64,000 nt of DNA from Fundidesulfovibrio agrisoli (GTDB lineage: Bacteria; Desulfobacterota; Desulfovibrionia; Desulfovibrionales; Desulfovibrionaceae). Location: positions 1-64,000 of the forward strand of contig NZ_JAKZKX010000005.1 of assembly GCF_022808715.1 (NCBI RefSeq), written 5' to 3'. The position numbers were made by a program, and so were the translations under genes. Below the pieces are notes generated by a model. It saw only the letters and a program-made list of their open reading frames with translations. It made no database searches and was not told the origin of the DNA. How positions within the stretch are numbered: the first letter of the stretch is position 1; each line of letters opens with the position of its first letter. Shown piece after piece: positions 30,663 to 43,559 of the stretch.

Positions 30663-31043
30663 GTGAGGAACCTTCGCCTCGGCATCGTCGCCGGTTCCCT
30701 GCTGGCCTGGTGCCTGTTCCCTTCAGGCTGCGGCACCTCCTGGGCCCAGAACTGCGACAACCCGGCCTCCGACCAGGACTTGGCCGAGTGCGCCGGGCTT
30801 CGTCTGCGCGCCGCGGAGCGCGACATGGCCGTGCTGTTGGACAGGCTGGAGCAGTCGGAGGACAAGGAACTGGTGGAGGCCCTGCGCGGCTCCCAGCAGG
30901 CCTGGACGGCCTGGAGGGAGGCTGAGGGCAGGTTGGCGTCAGTTGGTGCCAGGGACCCGCTGCTCAAGCTCTACGCCCGCAAGAAGCAGGAGGCCCAGAT
31001 GACGGAAGACCGCGTGAAGGATCTCAAGAGCCTGGCAGAGTGA
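30663..31043 (+). CDS. LprI-like (DUF1311) periplasmic protein
   Basis: 126 residues, GTG start. It has an export signal (residues 1-28; Cys23 in FPSGC could also be a lipid site). The mature part has the LprI/DUF1311 pattern: an early Cys (NCDNPASDQDLAECAGLRL) and the helical ALRGSQQAWTAWREAEG block with the conserved Trp and Arg of lysozyme-inhibitor LprI proteins. The last gene of the mla-associated operon; a 27-bp gap separates it from the convergent rsmB. Inhibitor activity is only by family analogy. Confidence 0.78.
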   Translation: MRNLRLGIVAGSLLAWCLFPSGCGTSWAQNCDNPASDQDLAECAGLRLRAAERDMAVLLDRLEQSEDKELVEALRGSQQAWTAWREAEGRLASVGARDPLLKLYARKKQEAQMTEDRVKDLKSLAE

Positions 31044-31070
31044 TCCAGGCGGCCGTCCCGGCCGCCTCTC

Positions 31071-32390
31071 CTACCGCTTTCTGAAAGAACATCCCCACAT
31101 GGCCTCGCGCAGAGGCAACCCGGGCTGCGGTTCGGCCATGCCGGTTCGCTCCCATCCGGCCTTTTCCAGGAAAGCGGCCTGGGCCTCGTTCTCGCCCTTG
31201 GTCATGGTGCACGTGGCGTAGACGAGGGCCGAACCCGAAGGCATGAACTGGGAGAGCTGCTCAAGGATGGAACGCTGCAGCTTGGCCAGGTTGCGCACGT
31301 CGGCCAGGGTGCGCTTCCACTTGGAGTCGGGCCTGCGGCTGAGCACGCCGAGCCCGCTGCAAGGCGCGTCCACAAACACTGTGGCGGGTTTGGAATGAAG
31401 CGGCGGCTTGGAAGCGTCGGCCAGGAACACCAGCGGTTTGTTCAAGCCCAACCTGAGGATTTCCCTGTCCAGCCCGCGCAGCCTGCGCATGTTGGAATCG
31501 GACGCCCACACTTCTTCATGTCCCGCTTCAAGAAGCGCGGCGGTCTTGCCGCCGCGCCCGGCGCAGCAATCCCACACCGGCCCCTTCCAGGCGGGCGCGT
31601 CCAGCTTGGCCAGCAGGTAACCCGCGGAGACGGTCTGGCGCGAGAGCCTGCCCTGGGCCTCGGCCTCCAGCAGGCCGGGGTCGGCGGCGGAAAGCGAGGA
31701 GGGCAGGGCGGCGAAGTAGGGGAAGGCCCCGGCGGCCCACTCGTATGTTCCCTCGATCTTGGCGTAGAATTCACGGGCGTCCGGCCTGGCGGCGTTGACG
31801 CGCAGCCCGGTCAGCGGCGGCAGCAGCTGGGCCTCCATGAGCTCCTCGGCCCGCTTGTGGCCGTAGTCGTCCATCCAGAGCTTCACAAGCCAGTCCGGCA
31901 GGGAGTACCAGGCCGCCAAAGCCTGTGTATTGCGATTGGCCCCCGATGTGTAATACTCACGTTTCATGGCGTCCGCGCCCAGGGCCTGGATGCGGCGCAG
32001 CACGGCGTTGGCCAGGTTGGCCTGGGTCTGGCCCAGGCGGGCCTTCACCGCGTTCACGGCCCAGGAGAGCGTGGCGTGGGGCGGCACGCCGTCCAGGAAC
32101 AGCAGCTCGTAGATGGCCACGCCCAGCACCCGCATGATGAGCGGGTGCGTGCGCTCGGGCTTGGAGAGGTGCCTGGCGGCCAGGTGTTCCACGCGGCCTT
32201 TGTAGCGCAGGTAGCCGTAGACCAGCTCCGTGGCCAGGGCCTTGTCCCTGGGGTCGGGGGAGAGGGAGCGCAGGGTGGCGTCCAGGCCGGCCTGGAGGTC
32301 CTGCCCGGAACCGCCGCCCACGGGAAGGATGCGCTCCAGGGAGGCCAGCGCGGCCATCCTGGAGGGGGGAAGAATCTGTTCGGCGGGCAT
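31071..32390 (-). CDS. rsmB: 16S rRNA (cytosine-C5) methyltransferase RsmB family
   Basis: 439 residues. An N-terminal NusB-like RNA-binding domain (1-140) is followed by a RsmB/NOP catalytic domain: SAM motif VWDCCAGRGGKTAALLE, catalytic VDAPCSGLGVLSRRPDSKWKR and the second Cys in LVYATCTMTKGE. It methylates a cytosine of 16S rRNA. Its ATG overlaps the DUF116 stop by one base. It lies in the order def-fmt-DUF116-rsmB, a variant of the def-fmt-rsmB cluster. Confidence 0.92.
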   Translation of the reverse strand: MPAEQILPPSRMAALASLERILPVGGGSGQDLQAGLDATLRSLSPDPRDKALATELVYGYLRYKGRVEHLAARHLSKPERTHPLIMRVLGVAIYELLFLDGVPPHATLSWAVNAVKARLGQTQANLANAVLRRIQALGADAMKREYYTSGANRNTQALAAWYSLPDWLVKLWMDDYGHKRAEELMEAQLLPPLTGLRVNAARPDAREFYAKIEGTYEWAAGAFPYFAALPSSLSAADPGLLEAEAQGRLSRQTVSAGYLLAKLDAPAWKGPVWDCCAGRGGKTAALLEAGHEEVWASDSNMRRLRGLDREILRLGLNKPLVFLADASKPPLHSKPATVFVDAPCSGLGVLSRRPDSKWKRTLADVRNLAKLQRSILEQLSQFMPSGSALVYATCTMTKGENEAQAAFLEKAGWERTGMAEPQPGLPLREAMWGCSFRKR

Positions 32391-33229
32391 CAGGCTTCTC
32401 CGTGTTTGCTGTCGAGTAAGGGGCCGGGCTTGGGGGCGAGCCTGGGGATCACAGGGGCGGGAGCGGCCTTGGAGCCGAGGAAGTGGCGCAGGGTGTTTTC
32501 CAGTACGGTCAGGGGGACCAGGGTGTCCAGGCAGGGGCCCTGGGGGCGTTCGTTGAGCACGCCGAAGACGGGCAGGGGGTAGGCGTCCTGGATGCCGCTG
32601 GCCAGGTCGCGCTCACAGGCCACGGCCACGATGAGCTTGGGCCGCTTCTGCACGATGATGCGCCGGGCGATGGTTCCGCCGGTGGCGATGGCCATGTGCA
32701 CGCCGTAGGCCTCGGTGAGGGCCAGGAGCCCGTGCACCGGGCACAGCCCGCAACGCTTGCAGTTGAAGATGTCGTAGGTCAGGCGCACGGAGCAGCGCGA
32801 GGACTGCAGGCAGTGCGGCAGCAGCAGGAGCACCTGGCCGGGCTCGTAACGCTTGCCCTCGGCCAGCACCAGCTCGTTGTTGACCTTGATGAAGGAGTTG
32901 CGCACCCGCTCTTTCGAGATGCCGAAGATGCGGGCGATGATGATCATCAGGGGCAGGAAGAGCTTGATGGTCAGGCCGCGCATGCGCCGGGTGAAAGGCA
33001 GGTGCCGCCCCAGGGCCACGGAGAAGGTCAGCCCCAGGCAGGCCCAGAGCACGAACAGGATGGCCACGCCCATGAGCGCGCCCCAGGCCGGCACCGCCAG
33101 CGGATGGATCTGGGCCAGGCCGATGGTGGGCACGATCCACAAGAGGGCCAGCACGCAGCAGACAACCAGGGTGCTGGCGCTGATAAGCCCGATGAACAGG
33201 CGCTTGCGTGAGCTTTCGGCGATTTCCAT
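32390..33229 (-). CDS. DUF116 membrane protein
   Basis: 279 residues. Two N-terminal membrane helices (about 12-34 and 48-72), then a cytoplasmic domain with the DUF116 cysteine cluster: LLPHCLQSSRC, FNCKRCGLCPVHG and VACERDL. The clustered Cys residues suggest an iron-sulfur or zinc site. The family is found with fmt/rsmB in delta- and other anaerobic bacteria; function unknown. Its stop overlaps the rsmB start. Confidence 0.85.
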   Translation of the reverse strand: MEIAESSRKRLFIGLISASTLVVCCVLALLWIVPTIGLAQIHPLAVPAWGALMGVAILFVLWACLGLTFSVALGRHLPFTRRMRGLTIKLFLPLMIIIARIFGISKERVRNSFIKVNNELVLAEGKRYEPGQVLLLLPHCLQSSRCSVRLTYDIFNCKRCGLCPVHGLLALTEAYGVHMAIATGGTIARRIIVQKRPKLIVAVACERDLASGIQDAYPLPVFGVLNERPQGPCLDTLVPLTVLENTLRHFLGSKAAPAPVIPRLAPKPGPLLDSKHGEA

Positions 33230-33302
33230 GTGGGTTCAGACTAATTGGTTTGCGGGGAAAAGCAACATGCCGCCGGTATAACCCCGAGCGGGCAGGGGAA
33301 CT

Positions 33303-34295
33303 TCAGGAGAGGAAGTCCGCCGGGGGAGGGCACACCGGGGGCAGAGACGGGTCCATCTTACTCAGGTAGCCGCAGGCGAAGGCGGTGGCGTCCATGAATT
33401 TCTTGCCCGCGGGCTGCACCGATGGAATGTAATAGGTTCCATTGGCGCAAGCTATGGCAAGCCGCCCCGACACAAGCCCCAGGACGCATCCTGGAGGGGT
33501 TCCTGGGGGTAAGTCATGCGAATAGCTGCCAGGAGCGGCCAGAAGGCGAATCTGGCGATTTTCGCCCTGTACGGGAAGCATGAAGGCGGCGCCCGGTCGG
33601 GGGGACATGGCGCGGATGCGGTTGTGCACCTGCTCCACGGTTTCGTCCCAGCGGATCAGGGCGTCCTCGCGGGTGATCTTGGCCGCGTAGGTGGCGAGGG
33701 CGCCGTCCTGGGGCTCGGGCTCGACCTGTCCGCCCGCGAGCAGGTCAAGGGCCTCCAAGGCCATCTCCCCGCCCAGGTCGGCCAGGCGGTCGTGCAGGCC
33801 GCCCGCCGTTTCGTCGGGGCCTACGGGAATGACGCGCCTTGTTAGCATGGGGCCGGTGTCCAGGCCCGTCTCCATGCGCATGATGGTGATGCCGGTCTCG
33901 GTGCAGCCGTCCATGATGCAGCGCTGGATGGGCGCGGCCCCGCGGTAGCGCGGAAGGATCGAGCCGTGCACGTTCCAGGGGCCGAGCGCGGGGATGTCCA
34001 GCACGGACTTGGGCAGTATCAGCCCGTAGGCGGCCACCAGCAGCACGTCCGGGTTGTAGGAGGCCAGCTCGGCCACGTGCTCGTGGCACTTGAAGTTGAG
34101 CGGCTGGAGCACCTCGATGCCGTTCTCCAGGGCCAGCACCTTCACCGGGCCGGGCACGCACTTGTGGCCCCGGCCGCAGGGGCGGTCCGGCTGGCAGTAG
34201 ACCGCCACGACCTCGTGGCGGCACGATGCGATCACCCGGCGCAGCACGGTGGCCGCGAAGTCCGGGGTGCCCATGAAGACGATCCTCAAGCTCAC
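33303..34295 (-). CDS. fmt: Methionyl-tRNA formyltransferase
   Basis: 330 residues from GTG at 34295, which overlaps the def stop by 4 bases (GTGA). Formyl-THF site motif: VHGSILPRYRGAAPIQRCI with the catalytic Asn-His-Asp arrangement (NVHG...) and TGITIMRME. The N-terminus VSLRIVFMGTPDFAATVL is typical. The C-terminal OB-like domain follows (about 205-310). It makes formyl-Met-tRNA, the substrate later deformylated by the neighbour def. Confidence 0.94.
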   Translation of the reverse strand: MSLRIVFMGTPDFAATVLRRVIASCRHEVVAVYCQPDRPCGRGHKCVPGPVKVLALENGIEVLQPLNFKCHEHVAELASYNPDVLLVAAYGLILPKSVLDIPALGPWNVHGSILPRYRGAAPIQRCIMDGCTETGITIMRMETGLDTGPMLTRRVIPVGPDETAGGLHDRLADLGGEMALEALDLLAGGQVEPEPQDGALATYAAKITREDALIRWDETVEQVHNRIRAMSPRPGAAFMLPVQGENRQIRLLAAPGSYSHDLPPGTPPGCVLGLVSGRLAIACANGTYYIPSVQPAGKKFMDATAFACGYLSKMDPSLPPVCPPPADFLS

Positions 34296-34807
34296 CCCTC
34301 GGCCTTGCGGGCCTTGAGCCACTTCTTGACCTTGTTGTCGTACATGGCCCGCTTGAGGCGGCTGACGTGGTCGATGAACAGAACGCCGTCCAGGTGGTCG
34401 ATCTCGTGTTGCAGGCAGATGGCCAGGATGCCGTCCGCCGGAATCTCGACGGGCTTGCCCTCCAGGTCGGTGGCCTTGACCACCACCTTCTCGGAGCGGC
34501 GCACCTTGGAGCGGAAGTTGGCCACGGAGAGGCAGCCTTCCTCATCGTCCACCTGACCCTCGCGGGAGACGATCTCCGGGTTGACCAGGAACATCAGGTC
34601 CGTGCGCTCGTCCGGGCCGGAGACGTCCACGGCGATGAGCCGGCAGCACTCGCCCACCTGGGGGGCGGCCAGGCCCACGCCGCGTTTCTCGTACATGGCC
34701 TCGGCCATCTCCTCGGCCAGTTGGCGGATCTCGGGGGTGATCTCGCAGATGGGCTCGGCCTTCTTGCAGAGGATCGGGTCGGGGTACTTGAGTATCTTTC
34801 TGGCCAT
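34292..34807 (-). CDS. def: Peptide deformylase
   Basis: 171 residues, iron/zinc deformylase. All three motifs are intact: GVGLAAPQVG (motif 1), EGCLSV with the metal Cys (motif 2), and QHEIDHLDG (motif 3, HExxH with two metal His). A 3-bp gap follows aspS; it overlaps fmt by 4 bases. It removes the N-terminal formyl group from nascent proteins. Confidence 0.95.
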   Translation of the reverse strand: MARKILKYPDPILCKKAEPICEITPEIRQLAEEMAEAMYEKRGVGLAAPQVGECCRLIAVDVSGPDERTDLMFLVNPEIVSREGQVDDEEGCLSVANFRSKVRRSEKVVVKATDLEGKPVEIPADGILAICLQHEIDHLDGVLFIDHVSRLKRAMYDNKVKKWLKARKAEG

Positions 34808-34810
34808 GGC

Positions 34811-36691
<1,881 letters not shown>

Positions 36692-36713
36692 GAGGCGTAT
36701 GCTCCGCTGCCCG

Positions 36714-37958
36714 CTAGGGGGCTATGATGTCCAAAAGGGTGTCTTGGGAAACGGTTTCCTGGGTACCGGCCAGCATGTTCTTTACCACCACGGTGCCATC
36801 GGCCAGCTCGGATTCGCCGAGGATCAGGCAGTAGCGCGCGCCGGACTTGCCCGCCTGGCGCATCTGGGCCTTGGCGGACTTGGCCGCCAGGGCGCACTCG
36901 CCGGAGAGCCCGGCGGCGCGCAGCTTCTGCGCCAGCAGGAGCCCGGCGTCCAGGCCCTGGGCGCCGAGCACGGCCAGGTGGAAATCCGGCGCGGCGGCTC
37001 CGGCGTCGCCCATGAGCAGGGCCAGGCGCTCCATGCCGCAGGCGAAGCCCACACCGGGCAGGTCAGGCCCGCCGAGGTTCTTCACCAGGCCGTCGTAGCG
37101 CCCGCCGCCCGCAACCGCGGACTGGGCCCCGATCTTGCCCGAGGTGACCTCGAAGGTGGTGCGCACGTAGTAGTCCAGCCCGCGCACCAGCCTGGGGTTC
37201 AGCGTATAGTCGAATCCTGCCGCGTCAAGGACGCCGGTGACAGTGGCGAAGTGGGTGCGGCAGTCGTCGCAGAGGTAGTCCGAAATCAGGGGCGCGCCCT
37301 TGGTCAGCTCCTTGCAGCTTGGCACCTTGCAATCCAGCACGCGCAAGGGGTTGGTCAGCTTGCGGCGCAGGCAGTCCTCGCAGAGCTGGCCGCCGTCGAA
37401 GCCCTTGAAATAGTCGTTCAGGGCCTGCTGGTAGGCGGGGCGGCAGTCAGGGCAGCCCAGGGAGTTGAGCTCGAAGTTGAGTTCGCCGATGCCGATCTCC
37501 GTGAGGAAGTGCCCCAGCATGAAGAGCATCTCGGCGTCCAGGTGGGCCGAGGGCGAGCCGAAGGCCTCCACGTCCAGCTGGTGGAACTGGCGCATGCGGC
37601 CCTTCTGCGGCCGCTCGTAGCGGAACATGGGGCCGTAGGTGAAGAGCTTGGTCAGCTCCTCCTGGGCGTGCAGCGCGTTCTCCACGTAGGCGCGGACCAT
37701 GCCCGCCGTGGCCTCGGGGCGCATGGTCAGGGAGCGGCCCTTGCGGTCGGGGAAGGTGTACATCTCCTTCTGGACCACGTCCGTCTCCTCGCCGATGGAG
37801 CGGGAGAAGAGTTCGGTGCGCTCCAGCACGGGGACGCGGGCTTCCTTGTAGCCGTATTGGCCGAAAACCCGGCGCGCGGCGCTCTCGAGGCGTTCGAAGA
37901 CGGTGGCCTGATCCGCGAGCAGATCGGCGAAACCTTTGATTTTCTGGATTTTTTCCAT
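36714..37958 (-). CDS. hisS: Histidyl-tRNA synthetase
   Basis: 414 residues from [14 protein letters not shown]. Class II synthetase: motif 1 ([15 protein letters not shown] region), motif 2 [24 protein letters not shown], HisA-like [15 protein letters not shown] and motif 3 [14 protein letters not shown]. The insertion domain carries two Cys pairs (CPDC, CEDC, CDDC), which suggests zinc binding and is unusual compared with enterobacterial HisRS. First gene of the hisS-aspS-def-fmt run. Confidence 0.94.
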   Translation of the reverse strand: MEKIQKIKGFADLLADQATVFERLESAARRVFGQYGYKEARVPVLERTELFSRSIGEETDVVQKEMYTFPDRKGRSLTMRPEATAGMVRAYVENALHAQEELTKLFTYGPMFRYERPQKGRMRQFHQLDVEAFGSPSAHLDAEMLFMLGHFLTEIGIGELNFELNSLGCPDCRPAYQQALNDYFKGFDGGQLCEDCLRRKLTNPLRVLDCKVPSCKELTKGAPLISDYLCDDCRTHFATVTGVLDAAGFDYTLNPRLVRGLDYYVRTTFEVTSGKIGAQSAVAGGGRYDGLVKNLGGPDLPGVGFACGMERLALLMGDAGAAAPDFHLAVLGAQGLDAGLLLAQKLRAAGLSGECALAAKSAKAQMRQAGKSGARYCLILGESELADGTVVVKNMLAGTQETVSQDTLLDIIAP

Positions 37959-38021
37959 AGGGAACCCCAGGGCGGCGTGCGCCCGGCAAAAGAGGGCTGT
38001 TAGCCCCAACACCTCGGGTTG

Positions 38022-38747
38022 TCAAAAACTCTTTGTGGGCTGCGCCCCCGCGAAGGAGAGCAGCGGCGTCAACGGCGGCTCCGCGGTGAGGTCCGCCGCG
38101 CATACGCAGTAGGCCCCCACCGGCAGGGGCAGCACCATCTTGCCCAGCCCCCACAGGGGCGGGCCGTCGCGCCAGGCGCACTCCGGGAAGGGCAGCACGC
38201 TGGCCTCCCGGACCGGTGCCAGGCCCAGGGCCTCCCGCAGCATGCGGTGCATGGCCCAGGGAGTGTACCATTTGGCCTTGGCCAGCAGCCTGTGCCTGCG
38301 GGCCGAGAACCGGTAGAGCGAGAAGGCGTTCACGTAGCCCACGATCACCCCGCGCCGGGCCACGCGCGCCGCTTCGCGCAGGGCCAGCTCCGGGTCGTCC
38401 AGGTATTCGAGCACCGTGAGCAGGGCCACGTAGTCGAAGCTGTCCGGGTCGTAGGGCAGATGCATGGCGTTGCCCACCGAGCACTCCACCCGTTCGCCCA
38501 GGCGGTGCCGGGATGCGGCAACCATCACCGGGGAGGCGTCGCAGCCGGTGACGTCGAACCCGGCCCGATGGAAGAACTCCAGAAACATGCCCGGCCCGCA
38601 CCCAATCTCCAGGAGCGTGCGCCCCCGCCTGGGCCAGCAGGCGGTGAGCTTCTCGATCAGGCGGCATTCCTGGGCGAAGGCGTAGGCCCCGCGCGGGGTG
38701 GCCAGCCAACGCTCGTAGAGTTCAAGGTCGCTTCGGTCCCAGTACAT
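38022..38747 (-). CDS. Class I SAM-dependent methyltransferase
   Basis: 241 residues from ATG at 38747 (MYWDRSDLELYERWL). SAM motif TLLEIGCGPGMFLEFFHRAG (about 43-62), GCDASPVMV, and post-I FDYVALLTVLEYLDDPELALREAARVARRG. The long C-terminal part (150-241) is unlike simple UbiE proteins. A TTG start at 38783 would add 12 residues. It lies 63 bp downstream of the hisS start and shares no overlap with it. Substrate unknown. Confidence 0.78.
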   Translation of the reverse strand: MYWDRSDLELYERWLATPRGAYAFAQECRLIEKLTACWPRRGRTLLEIGCGPGMFLEFFHRAGFDVTGCDASPVMVAASRHRLGERVECSVGNAMHLPYDPDSFDYVALLTVLEYLDDPELALREAARVARRGVIVGYVNAFSLYRFSARRHRLLAKAKWYTPWAMHRMLREALGLAPVREASVLPFPECAWRDGPPLWGLGKMVLPLPVGAYCVCAADLTAEPPLTPLLSFAGAQPTKSF

Positions 38748-38811
38748 GATGTCATTCCATACGTGGAATCGGGGAGCGCGCAAGCGGCTTGCGGAGGGCT
38801 AGCACGCGGGT

Positions 38812-41190
38812 TCACCTGGCGAAACGGTGAAAATACGAACCATCCCTGGCGAATAGCTGGCTTTCGACCCCGGTGAGCTCGGCGCGCAGCACCGTACCGG
38901 CTGGAAGCGGGGCGGGCAGCCGGACCAGATAGTCCGCTCCGATGGGGGTCCAGCCGTCTCCTGTGCCCAGGAGGTCGAAAAGTGGCGTTTCCGGCTCGCC
39001 CTCGTGTTCCAGCAGCAGCCGCACCCGAGAGCCGACGCCGCTGACGCGCGGGGAGAAGGCCAGGTAGTTGACGGGCTCCGACAGCCTGAACCGCATGGAC
39101 GCGATGCGGTCCCCCCCGGGGGTGGCGTAGGTGAAGCCTTCGCCCTGCGCCACGACAGGGGCTTCACCCCCGGGGGCGGGCTCAACCGTGAGCGCCACTG
39201 GCACGCGTTTTCCGTGGTCGAGGCGCAGGTAGCTCTGGCTGAGGTCCTGCAGGTAGGCGCGCGGATACCCGGCGAGCAGGGGCTCCCCGTAGCCGTGGAA
39301 ACCGGCGGAAAAACCCATGAGCCTGACGGTTGAGAAATTGAGGCCCGGATAGACGGGCGTCAGGGGCATGGCCGTGAGCTCGACGGTCAGCCGCAGGGTT
39401 TTGTAGGCCTTGTCGCGGGGAATGGTGATGAAAGCCGAGCGGAGTGGGTCGGGCCAGGCCGTGACGAAGGCCGTGCACTCCGGTTCGTCGTCGAAGCGGG
39501 CCAGCACCCTGAGGCTGTTGCCCTTGCCTGCAATTTCGTAATCGATGCGGCAGGAGATGAGCTGGGGGAAGCTGCCGGTCTGTTCGCTGAAGTCGTAGCT
39601 CACGCGGCTGGGCTCGCCCACGCGCGTGGGGCAGACCCCGTCGCCGAAGTTGGAGGCGAATTGAACGCTGTTCCAGGCGGAAGTCTTTGAAATGAAGTCG
39701 CCGGGGGTCATGGAGACGGCGCGCCGGTAGGGCAGGGAGGTCACGGCGGGGGAGGGGTCCCTGGGGATCCGCCACTGGAGCAGGCGTTTCCCGCCGATGA
39801 GCTCCTCGTGCGTTGGCGGGCCGAGTTGCCGCGCCAGCGCCTGGGCCGAAGCGCCGAAAAAGGCGTCGCCGTAGAGGGCGAAACCGGCGGACGGGTCCTG
39901 GGGCGTGGCGCTGTTCTCCACCATGTAGTTGCGGCGCACGTTGTTGGCGTAGAAGTACTCCAGCGCGTTCCAGGCATCGTCGGAACTCATGCCCATGATG
40001 TCCGTCCTGGTGAGGCGCTGGGCCATGGCCGCGGCCAGTTGGCGTTCGCACTCGCCGCATTGGGCCGGGTCGAGGATGTCGCCACCGGAAAGCCGGTGCA
40101 CGGCCGGCGGGATCAGCAGCAGGGCGGCCAGGAAGGCGATGACCGCCGGCGCGGCCCGCCCCGGCAAGAGCCTGGCCGCCAGGGCCCCCAGCAACAGGGC
40201 CAGGAAGGGCACCAGGGGCTGGACATAGCGGTAGACCACGTAACCGTGTTTGAGGATGAGCAGAATCACCCCGGGCAGAGCGAACGCCAGAGCCAGGTGG
40301 CGAAGCACGTGGGGGGCCCGCGTGCACCAGCGGGTGAAGGGGTAGGCCAGGGCGGCGGCGCACAGCAGCAGCACCGCAGGGAAATATGGCTGCCCAGCGA
40401 GCGCGGGCCAGGGGAGGCTGAATTCGAGGACCTGCCTGTAGGCCAGGGTGATGGGTGCTAGGATGTCGATGCGGCTGGAGTTCGAATTGACGAGCGCACC
40501 CCCCTTAAGCACGACCGAGATGAACGGAAGCACCGGCAGGGCCGAGAAGGCGAAAGAGAGAGCGAACAGGCCGAACGTGGCCTTGGTGAGGGTACGTGTG
40601 CGCAGCAGCTCCAGAAGGACGACCACGGCGAAGCCCACAACAAGCACCGCGGACATGTAATGGCACATCACGCCCAGGGCATTGCACAGGGTGAAGCCCG
40701 CCAGGTGTTTCAGCGAGCGGCGGCGGAACCAGTGCAGAAGGAAATACATGCCCCCGCACACGAACAGGACCGACAGGGCATGGGGGCGGATCATATCCCC
40801 GCTGCCCCTGGCCAAGGGGGAGGCCGCCATGAGCAGGGCGGCGATCATGCCGGCCGGCCTGGAGATGAAATCCCGCCCGGTGGCGTACACCAGGGCCACC
40901 GTGGCCAGGAAGGCAGCCGTTGAAATGAGCCTGAAGAAGGCGGGCTGGTCCATGACCGTGGACGCGGCCTTGATCAGGTAGTGGTAGTAGGGCGGGTGCA
41001 TTTCCACGCTGGCGGCCCAGTGCCAGATGTAGGACAGGGGCGTCCGGGACATGATGAGCACGAGGGTCTGGTCCCAGTCGATGCTGAGGGTATCCAGCCC
41101 GTGGGTGCAGATCAGAAGCAGGCAAGCCAGCACGGCGTACAGCAGGAGGCTGTAAAACCGGCCTGATTCATTGGGGCGTGTGCTTGGCAT
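38812..41190 (-). CDS. GT-C (GT39-like) membrane glycosyltransferase with C-terminal beta domain
   Basis: About 792 residues. The N-terminal half has around 10-12 membrane helices. The early acidic loop (TLSIDWDQTLVLIM) is followed by the motif HPPYYHYLIKA, AAFLATVALVYATGRDFISRPAG, and SPLARGSGDMIRPHAL. The C-terminal part (about 480-790) is soluble and beta-rich (FATDD-like repeats). Such PMT/ArnT-fold enzymes use polyprenyl-phosphate sugars on the periplasmic face. It has a paralogue in the island at 55040-57364 with the same HPPYY layout. The substrate is unknown; likely surface glycan or protein glycosylation. Confidence 0.8.
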   Translation of the reverse strand: MPSTRPNESGRFYSLLLYAVLACLLLICTHGLDTLSIDWDQTLVLIMSRTPLSYIWHWAASVEMHPPYYHYLIKAASTVMDQPAFFRLISTAAFLATVALVYATGRDFISRPAGMIAALLMAASPLARGSGDMIRPHALSVLFVCGGMYFLLHWFRRRSLKHLAGFTLCNALGVMCHYMSAVLVVGFAVVVLLELLRTRTLTKATFGLFALSFAFSALPVLPFISVVLKGGALVNSNSSRIDILAPITLAYRQVLEFSLPWPALAGQPYFPAVLLLCAAALAYPFTRWCTRAPHVLRHLALAFALPGVILLILKHGYVVYRYVQPLVPFLALLLGALAARLLPGRAAPAVIAFLAALLLIPPAVHRLSGGDILDPAQCGECERQLAAAMAQRLTRTDIMGMSSDDAWNALEYFYANNVRRNYMVENSATPQDPSAGFALYGDAFFGASAQALARQLGPPTHEELIGGKRLLQWRIPRDPSPAVTSLPYRRAVSMTPGDFISKTSAWNSVQFASNFGDGVCPTRVGEPSRVSYDFSEQTGSFPQLISCRIDYEIAGKGNSLRVLARFDDEPECTAFVTAWPDPLRSAFITIPRDKAYKTLRLTVELTAMPLTPVYPGLNFSTVRLMGFSAGFHGYGEPLLAGYPRAYLQDLSQSYLRLDHGKRVPVALTVEPAPGGEAPVVAQGEGFTYATPGGDRIASMRFRLSEPVNYLAFSPRVSGVGSRVRLLLEHEGEPETPLFDLLGTGDGWTPIGADYLVRLPAPLPAGTVLRAELTGVESQLFARDGSYFHRFAR

Positions 41191-41235
41191 GGCGGCGTGC
41201 AATAGGTGGCGATGAGGCCCGGACTCACACGCCGG

Positions 41236-41275
41236 GCGGTGGGCCGGGCCGCCGGGTGCGCACCCGGCGGCCCGC
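41236..41275. terminator. GC-rich hairpin between glnS and the GT-C gene
   Basis: A 14-bp perfect inverted repeat (GGGCCGCCGGGTGC/GCACCCGGCGGCCC) lies 8 bp past the glnS stop. No T-run follows on the minus strand, so termination efficiency is doubtful. Confidence 0.45.
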
Positions 41276-41283
41276 CTTATTGT

Positions 41284-42972
<1,689 letters not shown>

Positions 42973-43196
42973 GCGTGCGTCCTTTTCACCTTTTGGGTTA
43001 ACCAGGAGGCAATAGGGAAAAAGGCGCGTGCGGTCAAACGCCGCGCCAGCGGGGCTTCGGGGCCGGACGCCTTGCCGGGCGGACGGCCCGGATGGAAAGG
43101 GGCGGGTGGCGCGTGGAGAGCGCCTCCTGCCCGGGCAGGGTTGCCGGGGCCTGGCGCAGCAACTGGGCGCGGGCGGAGCGGGGCGGTTCAGGGTGC

Positions 43197-43229
43197 GCCC
43201 GGGGCTCCCAGTCCGATGGAGACCCCGGG
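43197..43229 (-). terminator. GC-rich hairpin downstream of the Nif11 gene
   Basis: GCCCGGGG-CTCC paired with GGAG-A-CCCCGGGC (43197-43229), 8 bp after the stop of the small Nif11 gene; no T-run. The rest of 42973-43236 is non-coding and GC-rich, with nothing I can name. Confidence 0.4.
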
Positions 43230-43236
43230 CGGAAGA

Positions 43237-43443
43237 TCAGTCCTTCTTGGGCAGCTGGTCCGTTCCGTGGACTTCGTAGACTTCCTTCTGGGCCAGCTTG
43301 AACTCGTCGATGTCGAAGTCGTAGCCGTTCTCGCGGATGAAGGCCCAGTTGCACTCGGCGTCCTCGCACTGGTTGACCTTGCGGCGGAACTCCGGGTCGT
43401 CGCGCATGCGCTGCATGTATGCCTTGGCGGATTCGATGCTCAT
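43237..43443 (-). CDS. Stand-alone Nif11-domain protein
   Basis: 68 residues matching the Nif11 domain: MSIESAKAYMQRMRDDPEFRRK at the start, a central CEDAECNWAFIRENGYDFDIDEF, and a helical end. In other bacteria Nif11 regions act as leader peptides of ribosomal peptide products or as small nitrogen-fixation-linked proteins. Here there is no double-Gly cleavage site, no Cys/Ser/Thr-rich core peptide and no modifying enzyme beside it, so precursor status is unlikely. Clear ribosome site AAGGAGC precedes the ATG. Function unknown. Confidence 0.78.
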   Translation of the reverse strand: MSIESAKAYMQRMRDDPEFRRKVNQCEDAECNWAFIRENGYDFDIDEFKLAQKEVYEVHGTDQLPKKD

Positions 43444-43559
43444 GAAAAGCTCCTTGGGTTCTGTGCCTTGTAAAATAAGCGGTTTACCAAAAATGGCAAG
43501 AATCGTTCTTGGCGATAGATTTTCTTGATAAGCCGTGTGCCTGGTTATAGACGTGAATC

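Noticed and set aside
41236-41275. Large GC-rich palindrome as a possible operator or origin.
   Set aside because: It directly follows the glnS stop; a 3'-end hairpin is the simpler explanation.
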